Shown here: positions 29,943-38,932 of the stretch, in pieces
Layout of the letters: every line of letters begins with the position of its first letter
Numbering within the stretch: the first letter of the stretch is position 1
Assembly (NCBI RefSeq): GCF_029537395.1
Contig: NZ_CP120677.1
Location: 1,798,001 to 1,862,000 of the forward strand
Direction of reading: 5' to 3'
DNA: 64,000 nucleotides
Source of the DNA: Tissierella sp. Yu-01
GTDB taxonomy: Bacteria; Bacillota; Clostridia; Tissierellales; Tissierellaceae
Position numbers and translations under genes: made by a program
Notes under the pieces: generated by a model
The model's database searches: none
Told to the model about the DNA's origin: nothing
The model's input: the letters and a program-made list of their open reading frames with translations, nothing else

Positions 29943-30767
29943 TCACTCCTTTAATGCACCGGAGGTAATTCCGGATACAATTTGCCTTTGGAATAAAATT
30001 ACAATAATTAAAGTAGGTATGGTTACTACCACTGTTGCAGCAGTGACCTGTCCCCAGAAGATTTCAAACTGTCCCCTTAAAAAAGACATACTTACTGTTG
30101 CTGTCCTCCATGACTCGTTGGTATTTAGGGTCAAGGATAATAGGAATTCATTCCATGCACCTATAAAGGTCATGATTGCCGAAGTGAATATTCCAGGAGT
30201 AGCTAAGGGTAGTATTATTTTAAAAAAGGTATTTATCTTTGATGAACCATCCATTATAGCTGACTCTTCCATTTCTCTCGGTATTTGAGAGAAGTGAGTT
30301 ATCAATATAAATACAGCTATTGGTAAAGTGATCATGGAATATGGCAAGGATATATAGTAGCTATTCGTCCAGCCAAGTTTTACAAACACCCTATATATAG
30401 GTCCTATTGCTATCATCTGGGGAAACATTGATGTTGCCAGTATCATGACAGTTAGTAATTTCTTAAATTTAAATTCCAGTCTAGCAATAGAATAGGCACA
30501 TAGGGAAGCTATCATAGTTACATAGACAGTTGTGATAGTTGAAATTATAAGAGAGTTTTTCAAAGAGTTAAGTATTGTTGTCTTGAATAGATTTACATAG
30601 TTTATATCTGTAAATGTAGCTCCCTTTAATTGAAGAGCGTTGGTACTCCAAATCTCCGATTCTGGTCTAAAGGATGTAACCGTTACCCAAAAGAAAGGAA
30701 AGATTATTATAAACAAATATAGGATTATAATTGTTTTTAATAGTGTTGATGATTTCATATTATTCAT
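29943..30767 (-). CDS. malG: Maltodextrin ABC transporter permease
   Basis: A 274-residue inner-membrane permease with six predicted helices. The EAA loop that docks the ATPase is EESAIMDGSSKINTFFKIILP (landmarks EESAIMDGSS and ILPLATPG, about residues 185-210). ATG behind AGGTG. It lies eight bases after malF and four bases before the phosphorylase gene, in the order malE-malF-malG. Confidence 0.94.
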   Translation of the reverse strand: MNNMKSSTLLKTIIILYLFIIIFPFFWVTVTSFRPESEIWSTNALQLKGATFTDINYVNLFKTTILNSLKNSLIISTITTVYVTMIASLCAYSIARLEFKFKKLLTVMILATSMFPQMIAIGPIYRVFVKLGWTNSYYISLPYSMITLPIAVFILITHFSQIPREMEESAIMDGSSKINTFFKIILPLATPGIFTSAIMTFIGAWNEFLLSLTLNTNESWRTATVSMSFLRGQFEIFWGQVTAATVVVTIPTLIIVILFQRQIVSGITSGALKE

Positions 30768-30775
30768 ATCTTCAC

Positions 30776-32026
30776 CTACCTATTTTCGCCTATTAAATCT
30801 ACATTAAGAGCTTTAATGTAGATAAATGTAATGATTCCCACTACCAAAGCCATTATTAAAACCATAGCAGACCCATAACCAAACCGCGTTTGTGAAAACA
30901 TCACTTTATAAGCATAAAGGGACAGCGACTCTGTAGAGCCACCAGGGCCTCCTCCTGTTAACACATAGATTAAGTCTAGAACTCTAAAGGCATCTAGAGT
31001 TCTGAAAAGTAGTGCTACGAATATTGATGGTTTTAATAGGGGTAAGGTAATGTATCTGAATTGTTGCCATTTTCTAGCTCCATCAAGTGCTGATGATTCA
31101 TACAAACTATTAGGTATTACCTGTAATCCTCCTAGTAAAAGTAATGCCATATAGGGGGTTGTCTTCCATACGTCCGCAATGATTATACCCCAAAGTGCAT
31201 TTGTAGATGAATTGAGCATAGCAGCCGGTGATGAAATAAATCCTAATGCCGTAAAGATATGTGATATAATGCCACTTGAGCCGTTATATAGATAGCTCCA
31301 CATTAATGCAGCCACTGAAGTAGGAATTGCCCATGGTATTAAAGAAAAGGTTCTAATAAGTGACCTCCCTTTAAATGATTTATTCATAATTAATGCTAAG
31401 GCTAAGCCCAGTATTAACTCTGCTAATACTGAAATTATTGTAAATACTAATGTGAATTTTAGTGTGGAATGGATCCTACTATCCTTTAAAACTTTGGCAA
31501 AGTTGCCTCCACCTATAAAATTTGATTTTATGATTGATGTTTCAAATTCCGACGCTACTGCCATTGTATCCTCTGGCGAGTAAAACTCATCCTTCATGTT
31601 ATATAATTCCTCTAGGCTGTCTAATATAAGCTTTTGTTTTTCCATTAAAGCATTCTGTTTAGCCTTACTTACTTGCACTACACCTCTTAAGTCAGCAGTT
31701 GCAATTTCCTCAGCAATAAAATTATCAAGGTCTGATAAATCCATTTTTATTTCATCTATTTTAGTTATGGTTTCTTCCTTTTGAACAAAATCCAAGTCTA
31801 TATCCAAATAATAATTCAAGTAATCAATAGTTTCTTGATTCAATGAAATATTTACATTCGACTTCATGTACATATCATTTCTGGATTGGTCATTTAACTG
31901 CATATCAAAAAAGGCATAGCGGAGTGTACCCATAATGGGTGCAATAGAGAACAATATTATAAAAATTACAGCTGGTAGAATGAGTATATAACCGGCTTTT
32001 TTATCCACCCATTTTGAAAGTTTCAT
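30776..32026 (-). CDS. malF: Maltodextrin ABC transporter permease with enlarged extracellular loop
   Basis: A 416-residue permease, about 120 longer than the common 290-300-residue Gram-positive type. After TM1 (about 13-33) there is a hydrophilic, acidic, helix-rich insert of about 130 residues (about 40-170) before the usual core of transmembrane helices. The EAA loop is ESSALDGARKWQQFRYITLP (about 310-329). The insert is placed like the P2 loop of enterobacterial MalF, which contacts the binding protein, but I do not claim homology of the insert. ATG behind AGGAGG. Confidence 0.93.
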   Translation of the reverse strand: MKLSKWVDKKAGYILILPAVIFIILFSIAPIMGTLRYAFFDMQLNDQSRNDMYMKSNVNISLNQETIDYLNYYLDIDLDFVQKEETITKIDEIKMDLSDLDNFIAEEIATADLRGVVQVSKAKQNALMEKQKLILDSLEELYNMKDEFYSPEDTMAVASEFETSIIKSNFIGGGNFAKVLKDSRIHSTLKFTLVFTIISVLAELILGLALALIMNKSFKGRSLIRTFSLIPWAIPTSVAALMWSYLYNGSSGIISHIFTALGFISSPAAMLNSSTNALWGIIIADVWKTTPYMALLLLGGLQVIPNSLYESSALDGARKWQQFRYITLPLLKPSIFVALLFRTLDAFRVLDLIYVLTGGGPGGSTESLSLYAYKVMFSQTRFGYGSAMVLIMALVVGIITFIYIKALNVDLIGENR

Positions 32027-32041
32027 ATAAACCTCCTATTA

Positions 32042-32076
32042 AAATGTTAGCTCTGAGCAAGTCAAAGCTAACATTT
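32042..32076 (-). promoter_or_regulatory. Hairpin between malE and malF
   Basis: AAATGTTAGCT (32042-32052) pairs with AGCTAACATTT (32066-32076), an 11-bp stem just after the malE stop. It lacks a convincing T run. Such hairpins often protect the 3' end of a binding-protein message or partly terminate transcription. Confidence 0.65.
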
Positions 32077-32089
32077 ATAATTTATTGTT

Positions 32090-33361
32090 TTATTCAGCTA
32101 GGGCTTCCTGAATTCTCACTACAGCATCTTCTATAGTACTATTGCCTGATAGATATTCATGAGCACTAATTTGGATAATATCACTAACCTCTGAGTAGTT
32201 TGGCACTACTGGTCTTGGAATTGTTCTAGCTAATGCATTTTGGAATCCCTCATCTGTTAATAATTTATTAGCTGCTAAGACTTCCTCGTCTTCTAACAGA
32301 GCATTAAATCCAGGTAAATAGCTTCCTTCTATTGCATTGATTTTTTGTCCTTCCGGACCTGCTAAGAATGTTAGGAATTCCTTAGCTCCTTCAGGGTTTT
32401 GGGAATTAGCATTAATACCAAGAATCCATCCACCTACAGTTCCACCCTTTGGAAGAGGTGCATATCCAATTTGGTCAACCTTAACATCATGTTCACCTGA
32501 TTGAAGCATACCATTTACATATGGCCAATTCCTTGCAAATACAGCTTCACCGTTTAGTAGAGCATTGTGAACCTCACCTTCAGTATAGTTTAATATATCT
32601 TCTGGAGTTAAGTTTTTATCCATCATTTGCTTCATGTAATTTAAACCACCTTCAATATCTGTCCAGTTGCCACTGAACTCGTTGAGGTTACAAGTTAAAC
32701 CTTCATATTGTTTAGATTGATATACAAAGGCGTGTTTTGTTCCCATTTCACCTTGGTATTTCTCTCCCATGGCAATCAAATCATCAAATGTGTAGTCTCC
32801 TGATTGAAGTATTGCTACATCTTCAGCTGAAACTATATCCGATCTAAAATAGATGAATCCCAAGTCAGGGAAATATGGTAAAACATAATTTTTCCCTTTA
32901 TATTTACCCGAATCCATGGACCCTGCATTAAAATCTGTTGGTTTCCATCCCTTGTCCATTAATAACTGATCAATAGGTTCTAGGTATCCTGCCGCAGCAA
33001 ATTCTCCTGCCCAAACTACATCCATTGAAATAACATCATATTCTCCACTTTTTGAAGATAGAGAATTTAACAGTTGATCATGCATCTGTCCTGAATCATT
33101 AGTCATAATTGTTGCTTTTACCTCATACATTTCACTTTGTTCATTAAAGGCTTCAACTAATTTTTCTAGTGCAGGTGTTGAGTCTGCCTGTACTGCAAAG
33201 TTTATTAAGATTTTACTTGGTGGTGGTTCTGGTGTTGGTTCAGGCTCTGTAACCACTGGCGCCTCTTCAGTGACTACTGGTTCTTCTACTTGGTTGCTAG
33301 CACAAGCTACAAGGCCCATTACCAAGGATACAATAAGCAATACGATTAAAAACCTTTTCAT
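32090..33361 (-). CDS. malE: Maltodextrin-binding lipoprotein
   Basis: A 423-residue extracellular binding protein. A lipoprotein signal with lipobox LVAC (Cys about 20) is followed by an acidic/proline-rich linker with TEEAPVVTEPEPTPEPPP (about 33-50), then a type-1 solute-binding fold (landmark FLAGPEGQ, about residue 340). ATG behind GGGAGGA. It is the first gene of the operon, where the LacI-type site lies upstream. The sugar is inferred from the neighbouring enzymes. Confidence 0.93.
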   Translation of the reverse strand: MKRFLIVLLIVSLVMGLVACASNQVEEPVVTEEAPVVTEPEPTPEPPPSKILINFAVQADSTPALEKLVEAFNEQSEMYEVKATIMTNDSGQMHDQLLNSLSSKSGEYDVISMDVVWAGEFAAAGYLEPIDQLLMDKGWKPTDFNAGSMDSGKYKGKNYVLPYFPDLGFIYFRSDIVSAEDVAILQSGDYTFDDLIAMGEKYQGEMGTKHAFVYQSKQYEGLTCNLNEFSGNWTDIEGGLNYMKQMMDKNLTPEDILNYTEGEVHNALLNGEAVFARNWPYVNGMLQSGEHDVKVDQIGYAPLPKGGTVGGWILGINANSQNPEGAKEFLTFLAGPEGQKINAIEGSYLPGFNALLEDEEVLAANKLLTDEGFQNALARTIPRPVVPNYSEVSDIIQISAHEYLSGNSTIEDAVVRIQEALAE

Positions 33362-33403
33362 ACTAAAACATCCTCCCTCGTTTTATTTATTTTGGTAAAT
33401 TTA

Positions 33404-33419
33404 ATGCATTCGTTTGCAT
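33404..33419. promoter_or_regulatory. Candidate LacI-family operator before malE
   Basis: ATGCATTCGTTTGCAT, with ATGCA/TGCAT arms around a central TCG, 43-58 bp before the malE start. The sister site lies before malQ at 25991. TAATAC or TATAGC just upstream on the minus strand could be the -10. Confidence 0.55.
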
Positions 33420-33521
33420 TGCTATAATTGTATTAATCATCACTAAAATTTATTACCAATGATACATTCATAAAAGTTTAACTTTCTAAATTTATATTCC
33501 AAATTATAGTGGCATATGCTT

Positions 33522-33571
33522 TAAGATAAAAAGAAGGCTAAAAGGGGTCAATTCCCTTCTAGCCTTCTTTA
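33522..33571 (-). terminator. Terminator of the liv operon
   Basis: AAAGAAGGCTAAAAGGG (33529-33545) pairs with CCCTTCTAGCCTTCTTT (33554-33570), one mismatch, followed by TTTTTATC on the minus strand just after livF. Confidence 0.9.
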
Positions 33572-33575
33572 TCCT

Positions 33576-34280
33576 TTAACCTTCTAAATATGCTTTTCTT
33601 ACATTTTCATCCTTTAACAAATCTTTAGCATTTCCCTCAATTTCTATTTCCCCAGTTCTTATTATATAAGCCCTGTCTGCAAGCTTTAATGCTGTATTGG
33701 CATTTTGCTCTACAAGTAATACTGTTGTTCCTTCCTTATTTATATCTCTAATTATATCGAAGATTTCATTTACTATAATTGGTGCAAGGCCCATTGATGG
33801 TTCATCTAACAATAATAGCTTCGGTCTGGACATTAATCCTCTTCCAATTGCTAGCATTTGTTGTTCTCCACCTGAAAGAGTTCCAGCCATTTGTTCTTTT
33901 CTTTCTTCTAATCTTGGGAAAAGAGTAAATACCTTTTTTATATCTGCATTAATTCCTTCTTTATCTTTTCTTGTATATGCTCCCATTTCAAGATTTTCCA
34001 TCACGCTCATTTTAGCAAATATCCTTCTGCCTTCAGGCACATGTGACATACCAAGTTTAACTATTTCTGGAGCATGTAATGTGTTTATATTTTTTCCTTC
34101 TAATATTATCTCACCACTTCTTGGTTTTAGAAGCCCGGATATTGCCTTTAAAGTTGTACTCTTTCCTGCTCCATTAGCACCAATTAGTGTAACTATCTCA
34201 CCTTGATTTATCTTAAAATTCATGTTCTTAAGGGCATGGATGGCACCATAATATACTTCTAAATTTTTAATTTCTAGCAT
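33576..34280 (-). CDS. livF: Branched-chain amino-acid ABC transporter ATPase LivF
   Basis: A 234-residue ATPase. Walker A GANGAGKST (about 36), signature LSGGEQQMLAIGR (about 138), Walker B LLLLDEPSMGLAP. The SMGLAP ending is characteristic of LivF. Its ATG shares a base with the livG stop (TAATG) after GAGGAGG. Last gene of livKHMGF. Confidence 0.96.
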   Translation of the reverse strand: MLEIKNLEVYYGAIHALKNMNFKINQGEIVTLIGANGAGKSTTLKAISGLLKPRSGEIILEGKNINTLHAPEIVKLGMSHVPEGRRIFAKMSVMENLEMGAYTRKDKEGINADIKKVFTLFPRLEERKEQMAGTLSGGEQQMLAIGRGLMSRPKLLLLDEPSMGLAPIIVNEIFDIIRDINKEGTTVLLVEQNANTALKLADRAYIIRTGEIEIEGNAKDLLKDENVRKAYLEG

Positions 34281-35056
34281 TAGTTAGCCTCCTCCCCTAA
34301 ATATGCCTTAATTACTCTCTTATTATTTTGTATTTCTTTTGGCAAACCACTAGCTATTAAATTACCATAATCAAATACAAATAATCTTTCACAAATATTC
34401 ATTACCAATGACATATCATGTTCTATCAATATAATAGTAAGTTCAAATTGTTCTCTTATCCACTTAATAAGTTCTGTAAGTTCAGCTGTTTCCTTAGGGT
34501 TCATACCTGCTGCAGGTTCATCTAGAAGTAAAAGCTTTGGATCAGCAGCCAGTGCTCTTGCTATCTCAAGTCTTCTTTGGTCTCCATAGGAAAGATTTCT
34601 TGCATATGCATCCTTTTTATCTAATAAATCAAACTTCTTCAAAAGCTTTATAGCTTTGTCGTAAGTATTATTTTCATTTTTATAATATGAAGGTAATCTA
34701 AAAAATGATGAGCCCACTCCATATTTTAATCCATTATGAAAGCCTATTAGAACATTTTCTAAAACTGTCATATTTTGAAACAATCTTATGTTTTGAAAAG
34801 TTCTAGCCACTCCATAATGTGCCATTTTATGAGGTTTAAAATCCTTTGACGTAATCGTAGATTTTAAATCATATTCAATATTACCAGATGTAGGTTGGTA
34901 AATTCCTGTTAACAAGTTAAAGAAGGTCGTTTTACCTGCTCCATTAGGACCAATCAAACCAATGATTTCTCCCTTCTCTACATTCAAGGTGACATCTGTA
35001 ACAGCCTTGATACCTCCGAAGGATTTAGATAAGTTACTAACCTTTAGCACTGACAT
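34280..35056 (-). CDS. livG: Branched-chain amino-acid ABC transporter ATPase LivG
   Basis: A 258-residue ATPase partner of LivF. Walker A GPNGAGKTT (about 36), signature LSYGDQRRLEIARAL (about 151) and Walker B LLLLDEPAAGMNP, all typical of LivG. ATG nine bases after AGGAGG, overlapping the livM end by 20 bp. Confidence 0.96.
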   Translation of the reverse strand: MSVLKVSNLSKSFGGIKAVTDVTLNVEKGEIIGLIGPNGAGKTTFFNLLTGIYQPTSGNIEYDLKSTITSKDFKPHKMAHYGVARTFQNIRLFQNMTVLENVLIGFHNGLKYGVGSSFFRLPSYYKNENNTYDKAIKLLKKFDLLDKKDAYARNLSYGDQRRLEIARALAADPKLLLLDEPAAGMNPKETAELTELIKWIREQFELTIILIEHDMSLVMNICERLFVFDYGNLIASGLPKEIQNNKRVIKAYLGEEAN

Positions 35057-35987
35057 TGTGTTTGACCTCCTTTTTCTTTAAAAATTTCAATTCAGTTTTT
35101 CCCATTAAACCTGTAGGTTTATATACCATGATTAAGAATAATATAACTGCATATATTACCATTCTTAAATCTCCAATGCTTTGTAGGAATGTAGATATTA
35201 CTGTTAATGCAATTGCTCCAACAATAGATCCTGGAATACTACCCATTCCTCCAAATACTACTATTACTAATATATCTACCGATTTCATAAAGCCAAATGA
35301 ATCTGGTTTTATAAAATAAAAATAATTTGCATATAATGAACCTGCAATACCTGCAAAGAAAGCTCCTATAGCAAAGGCCAATACCTTGTAATGGGTTGTA
35401 TTAACCCCCATTGCCTCTGCAGCTATTTCATTTTCTTTTATTGATATACATGCTCTTCCATGATATGAATGTATAAAGTTATTTATCAATATTACAGTAA
35501 ATACCACCATGACAAATATCCAAGTCCAGTTCGTATATTGTGGTATATCATTAAATCCAATAGCACCACCAATATAGTCAATATTCAACGCTAATATTCT
35601 TATTATTTCACCAAAACCTAAGGTTGCAATTGCAAGGTAATCACCCTTAAGTCTCAATGTAGGTATACCTATTAATACACCTGCTATAGATGCCATTAGT
35701 CCCGCCCCTAGTATAGCAACTATAAATGGCAAATTAAACTTTGCTGTTATGATTGCGGATGTATAAGCTCCTATTGCCATAAATGCAGCATGTCCTAATG
35801 TAAACTGTCCAGTGAATCCTGTAATTAAGTTTAAGCTCACTGCTAGTATGATATTTATACCAATTAAAATAATATTTAATTGTAGATAGGAGTCGATGAT
35901 TCCAGTATCGATCAAAACTTTTCCTAATATATATGTCGCTATTAATGCAATTGTAATAATAATATTTCTTTTATTGAAAATCTTCAT
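35037..35987 (-). CDS. livM: Branched-chain amino-acid ABC transporter permease LivM
   Basis: A 316-residue permease with about nine hydrophobic segments. The family motif GFTGQFTLGHAAFMAIGAY is near residues 57-75 and GGMGSIPGSIVGA near 248. ATG behind GGAGG. Heterodimer partner of LivH. Confidence 0.95.
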   Translation of the reverse strand: MKIFNKRNIIITIALIATYILGKVLIDTGIIDSYLQLNIILIGINIILAVSLNLITGFTGQFTLGHAAFMAIGAYTSAIITAKFNLPFIVAILGAGLMASIAGVLIGIPTLRLKGDYLAIATLGFGEIIRILALNIDYIGGAIGFNDIPQYTNWTWIFVMVVFTVILINNFIHSYHGRACISIKENEIAAEAMGVNTTHYKVLAFAIGAFFAGIAGSLYANYFYFIKPDSFGFMKSVDILVIVVFGGMGSIPGSIVGAIALTVISTFLQSIGDLRMVIYAVILFLIMVYKPTGLMGKTELKFLKKKEVKHNVSAKG

Positions 35988-36001
35988 CGTTTCTTCGCCT
36001 C

Positions 36002-36886
36002 CTATACCTTTTCCTTTACGTTCTTGCCTAATAGTCCAGCTGGTTTAACTAATAATATTATAATTAGTATTGCAAAAGCAACTGCATCCTTGTACACCGA
36101 ACCACCATAAGCACTAACTATTGTCTCAACTAACCCAAGGAAAAAGCCACCAAATACTGCTCCTGGAATTAATCCTATACCACCCAATACTGCTGCAACA
36201 AATGCCTTTAATCCAGGACCTGAGCCCATTAGTGGATCTATGGTATTATAGTAAATTCCAACTAATACTCCTGCTGCTCCCGCCAAAGCAGAACCAATAG
36301 CAAAAGTATAAGAAATAACCTTATTTACGTTTATTCCCATAAGTTCTGCCGCTTCCTTATCAAGAGCTACAGCTCTCATGGCCTTACCTATTTTAGTTCT
36401 ACGTACTACGTATTGTAATGTACACATCAATATTACTGTAATTACAAGTATATAAATATTTTTTGTATCCAATATAACACTACCATCGAAGAATGTAATT
36501 CTATTACTCTCTAATACATTAGGAAAAGTTCTTGTTTCAGGTCCAACAAAATAAACCATTATATATTGTAAAAATAACGAAACACTTATTGCTGTTATTA
36601 ATAGTGAAATTCTTGAAGAATTTCTAAGTGGTTTGTAAGCTATCTTTTCAATAACCATACCTAATATACTACAGGCTACCATTGAAATAATTAATGATGG
36701 GATAAATCCTAAACCTAGAAAGGTTGTTATAGCATATCCCACGAAAGCACCCATCATGTAGATATCCCCATGTGCAAAGTTTATTAAATTAATTATTCCA
36801 TAGACCATGGTGTAACCTAATGCAATTAGAGCATATATACTTCCAAGGGATACTCCATTTATAAGTTGTTGTATAATTTGTTCCAT
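36002..36886 (-). CDS. livH: Branched-chain amino-acid ABC transporter permease LivH
   Basis: A 294-residue permease. Motifs: NGVSLGSIYALIALGYTMVYG near residue 10 (landmark SLGSIYALIALGYT), NFAHGDIYMMGA, and GGIGLIPGAVFGG near 238. The ATG nine bases after AAGGGTG is preferred to a GTG four codons upstream that overlaps the ribosome site. A dispersed repeat and a hairpin separate it from livK. Confidence 0.94.
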   Translation of the reverse strand: MEQIIQQLINGVSLGSIYALIALGYTMVYGIINLINFAHGDIYMMGAFVGYAITTFLGLGFIPSLIISMVACSILGMVIEKIAYKPLRNSSRISLLITAISVSLFLQYIMVYFVGPETRTFPNVLESNRITFFDGSVILDTKNIYILVITVILMCTLQYVVRRTKIGKAMRAVALDKEAAELMGINVNKVISYTFAIGSALAGAAGVLVGIYYNTIDPLMGSGPGLKAFVAAVLGGIGLIPGAVFGGFFLGLVETIVSAYGGSVYKDAVAFAILIIILLVKPAGLLGKNVKEKV

Positions 36887-36910
36887 TTCTTGTAACACCC
36901 TTTCTATATG

Positions 36911-36997
36911 AGTCGGCTACGTTAGCCAAATTAAAATTTGGACTTCGCGACATCTGACCCACCTACAATTTGCTATCACTTATTGGGTTAGGTCATT
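36911..36997. repeat. Dispersed repeat family 2, copy a
   Basis: Begins AGTCGGCTACGTTAGCC, continues with a CCAAATT/AATTTGG hairpin and CGCGACATCTGACC, and ends TTGGGTTAGGTCATTA. It matches 44667-44763 nearly base for base over the first 50 bases; the central hairpin is degenerate here. It sits between livK and livH, on the strand opposite to the genes. Confidence 0.8.
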
Positions 36998-37003
36998 AAC
37001 AAA

Positions 37004-37030
37004 GTCTTTAGAGGTTATACCTCTAAAGAC
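37004..37030 (-). promoter_or_regulatory. Hairpin after livK
   Basis: GTCTTTAGAGGT (37004-37015) pairs perfectly with ACCTCTAAAGAC (37019-37030), a 12-bp stem with a 3-base loop and a weak T stretch. It is likely a partial terminator or mRNA stabiliser that makes LivK more abundant than the permeases. Confidence 0.7.
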
Positions 37031-37047
37031 ATATTGTTTTCAATTTG

Positions 37048-38226
37048 TTATTTAGGATCCAATTTCTTTAAGAAAGTTGGTACCCCTTCTATCATTTCGA
37101 TTATTGTAACTGATTTAACTGGATTGTGATTATCATCTATTGATAGCACACCTGTAACTCCTTCAAATCCATCAGTTTCTTCTAGAGCTACTTTTAGTTT
37201 TTCAGTATCAGCTTCTCCCGCTCTTTCCAATGCATCCTTTAATAAATATCCCATATCATAACCTAAAGCATTAAACGCATCTGGTGATTTACTATATTTA
37301 GCATTGAAAGCTTCGTTAAATGCTACTACATTTTCTGCTGTATCATTAGGTGAATAGTGGCTTGAATAATAAACATCATTTAAGTTTTCTGCACCAGCTA
37401 TTTCAGTAAGCTTTGGTGACTCATATCCATCTCCACCTAGGATTGGTACATTTAAGCCTAATTCTCTTGCTTGTCTTACGATTAAACCAACTTCTTCATA
37501 GTATCCTGGTACAAATAATACTTCAGGATTTGTAGCTTTAAGGTTTGTTAGAACTGCTTTAAAGTCCTTATCTCCAGCTTGATAAGCTTCTTCACTTAAT
37601 AAAGTGCCACCATTTGCTGCAAAAGTGTCTCTAAATGCCTTTGCTAATCCTTGTGCATAATCACTTGAAGAGTCAGCTAATATTGCCGCATTTGTAAATC
37701 CTAAATCACCTAGGGCGAATTCTGCCATCATAACTCCTTGGAAGGAATCACTAAAGCAAGTTTTGAATATATAATCTCTTACCTTTCCATTTGCATCTAC
37801 TGTAACGTCATCTGCTGTTGCAGAACCAGAGATCAAAGGAATTTTATTTTGCATTGCTGCTGGACTAGCTGCTTTTGTATTACCTGAAGTAGCAGGTCCT
37901 AATAAAGCTACAACCTTATCTCTTGTAGCTAATCTTGTAGATACGTTAGCTGCTTCTGTATCACTTGACTTATTATCTACTGTTACTATTTCTAATTGTT
38001 TTCCTAATACTCCACCATTAGCGTTTATTTCCTCTAATGCCATTTGAACTCCATCGTTCAAATTAACACCATAGGTTGCAACTTCTCCTGTAAGTTCATA
38101 GTTAACACCTACTTTTATTGTATCTGATGTACCTCCACCGCTTGTGGATGTTGCTCCACCTGCACAACCAGCTAATAAACCTAGTGATAATACCATTGAT
38201 AAAACTGCTGACAATTTCTTTTTCAC
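37048..38226 (-). CDS. livK: Branched-chain amino-acid-binding lipoprotein
   Basis: A 392-residue type-1 binding protein. The start is GTG eight bases after AAAGGAG (an ATG three codons earlier precedes the ribosome site). Signal peptide with lipobox LLAGC (Cys about 21), then a glycine/serine linker and the Leu/Ile/Val-binding fold with IKVGVNYELTGEVATYG. The leucine-type T-box in its leader supports branched-chain amino acids as substrate. It is the first gene of the operon. Confidence 0.94.
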   Translation of the reverse strand: MKKKLSAVLSMVLSLGLLAGCAGGATSTSGGGTSDTIKVGVNYELTGEVATYGVNLNDGVQMALEEINANGGVLGKQLEIVTVDNKSSDTEAANVSTRLATRDKVVALLGPATSGNTKAASPAAMQNKIPLISGSATADDVTVDANGKVRDYIFKTCFSDSFQGVMMAEFALGDLGFTNAAILADSSSDYAQGLAKAFRDTFAANGGTLLSEEAYQAGDKDFKAVLTNLKATNPEVLFVPGYYEEVGLIVRQARELGLNVPILGGDGYESPKLTEIAGAENLNDVYYSSHYSPNDTAENVVAFNEAFNAKYSKSPDAFNALGYDMGYLLKDALERAGEADTEKLKVALEETDGFEGVTGVLSIDDNHNPVKSVTIIEMIEGVPTFLKKLDPK

Positions 38227-38290
38227 TATAAACACTCCTTTTCATATATAATTTAATTTAGTTGAATTCTTCTTTAGTATTTTTAGGTAC

Positions 38291-38570
38291 TAAAAAAGCC
38301 TCTACACGTATCATTGATACATGTAGAGGCAAGTTCGCGTTACCACTCTACTATATAATTATCTCACGATAATTATCTCATTAGGTTCTTAAGGAATAAC
38401 TCCTTGAAAACCGTAGCCTATTAACGGGGCTTACCGTTATGACCTACTTAGTTTCAGCCATAAAACTCAGAAGTGAGAGATCCCTATTTAATCAATGCTG
38501 GCTCTCAGCAATGCCAACTCTCTGTACTTGATTATTTTAATAGTTCACGCTTCATCATAGTTATGCTATT
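38291..38570 (-). ncRNA. T-box leader, apparent leucine specifier
   Basis: Minus-strand leader of livK. The T-box sequence AGAGTGGTAACGCG is at 38336-38349. The terminator stem GCCTCTACA/TGTAGAGGC (38298-38330) ends in TTTTTT. Stem I has AGAGAG and the GCTGAGAG loop. The codon immediately before ACTTCTGAG is CTC (38475-38477), in the position of the specifier, so leucine is most likely. Uncharged tRNA would favour read-through into livKHMGF. Confidence 0.9.
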
Positions 38571-38616
38571 CATTTTAGTTTTGATTTTAATCTTGCAAGA
38601 TTCTTAATATTTATAT

Positions 38617-38645
38617 AATATAGCACGGTTAAAATATAATGTCAA
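38617..38645 (-). promoter_or_regulatory. SigA-type promoter of the liv operon
   Basis: TTGACA (38640-38645), 17 bp, TATATT (38617-38622) on the minus strand, about 45 bp before T-box stem I. Confidence 0.85.
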
Positions 38646-38810
38646 CACTTATTTTGAAATATTTTTCTATTAAACTTCAATACGCAAACAATTCAACTAA
38701 TTATATCCTAGGCTTGAATTTCATCTTTTTTAATAAAATTGCACCATTCAGCCACTCTACCACCCTATTTAGACAACAATATAATATTTGAAAACATTTT
38801 CCTTTTCAAT

Positions 38811-38843
38811 CAATTGAATGACATATTAAATTCCATTCAATTG
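38811..38843. repeat. 10-bp inverted repeat downstream of the pfl operon
   Basis: CAATTGAATG (38811-38820) and CATTCAATTG (38834-38843), 13 bases apart, with no T run. The gene-free stretch 38646-38896 otherwise shows only AT-rich sequence with no open frame or RNA that I recognise. Confidence 0.6.
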
Positions 38844-38896
38844 TCTGACAACTTGAGTGGTAAAAATAACTACATTATTTGCTATATAAAGTTATT

Positions 38897-38932
38897 TTTA
38901 AAAAACTAAAAAGCTACATATTTAGTAGCTCT
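38897..38932 (-). terminator. Terminator after the Crp/Fnr-type gene
   Basis: AGCTAC (38912-38917) pairs with GTAGCT (38925-38930), overlapping the stop codon; TTTTTAGTTTTTT follows on the minus strand. Confidence 0.75.

Noticed and set aside
38646-38896. tRNA or small RNA gene in the gap before the liv promoter
   Set aside because: No cloverleaf, TTCGA-type T loop or CCA end was found; only a 10-bp inverted repeat without a T run.
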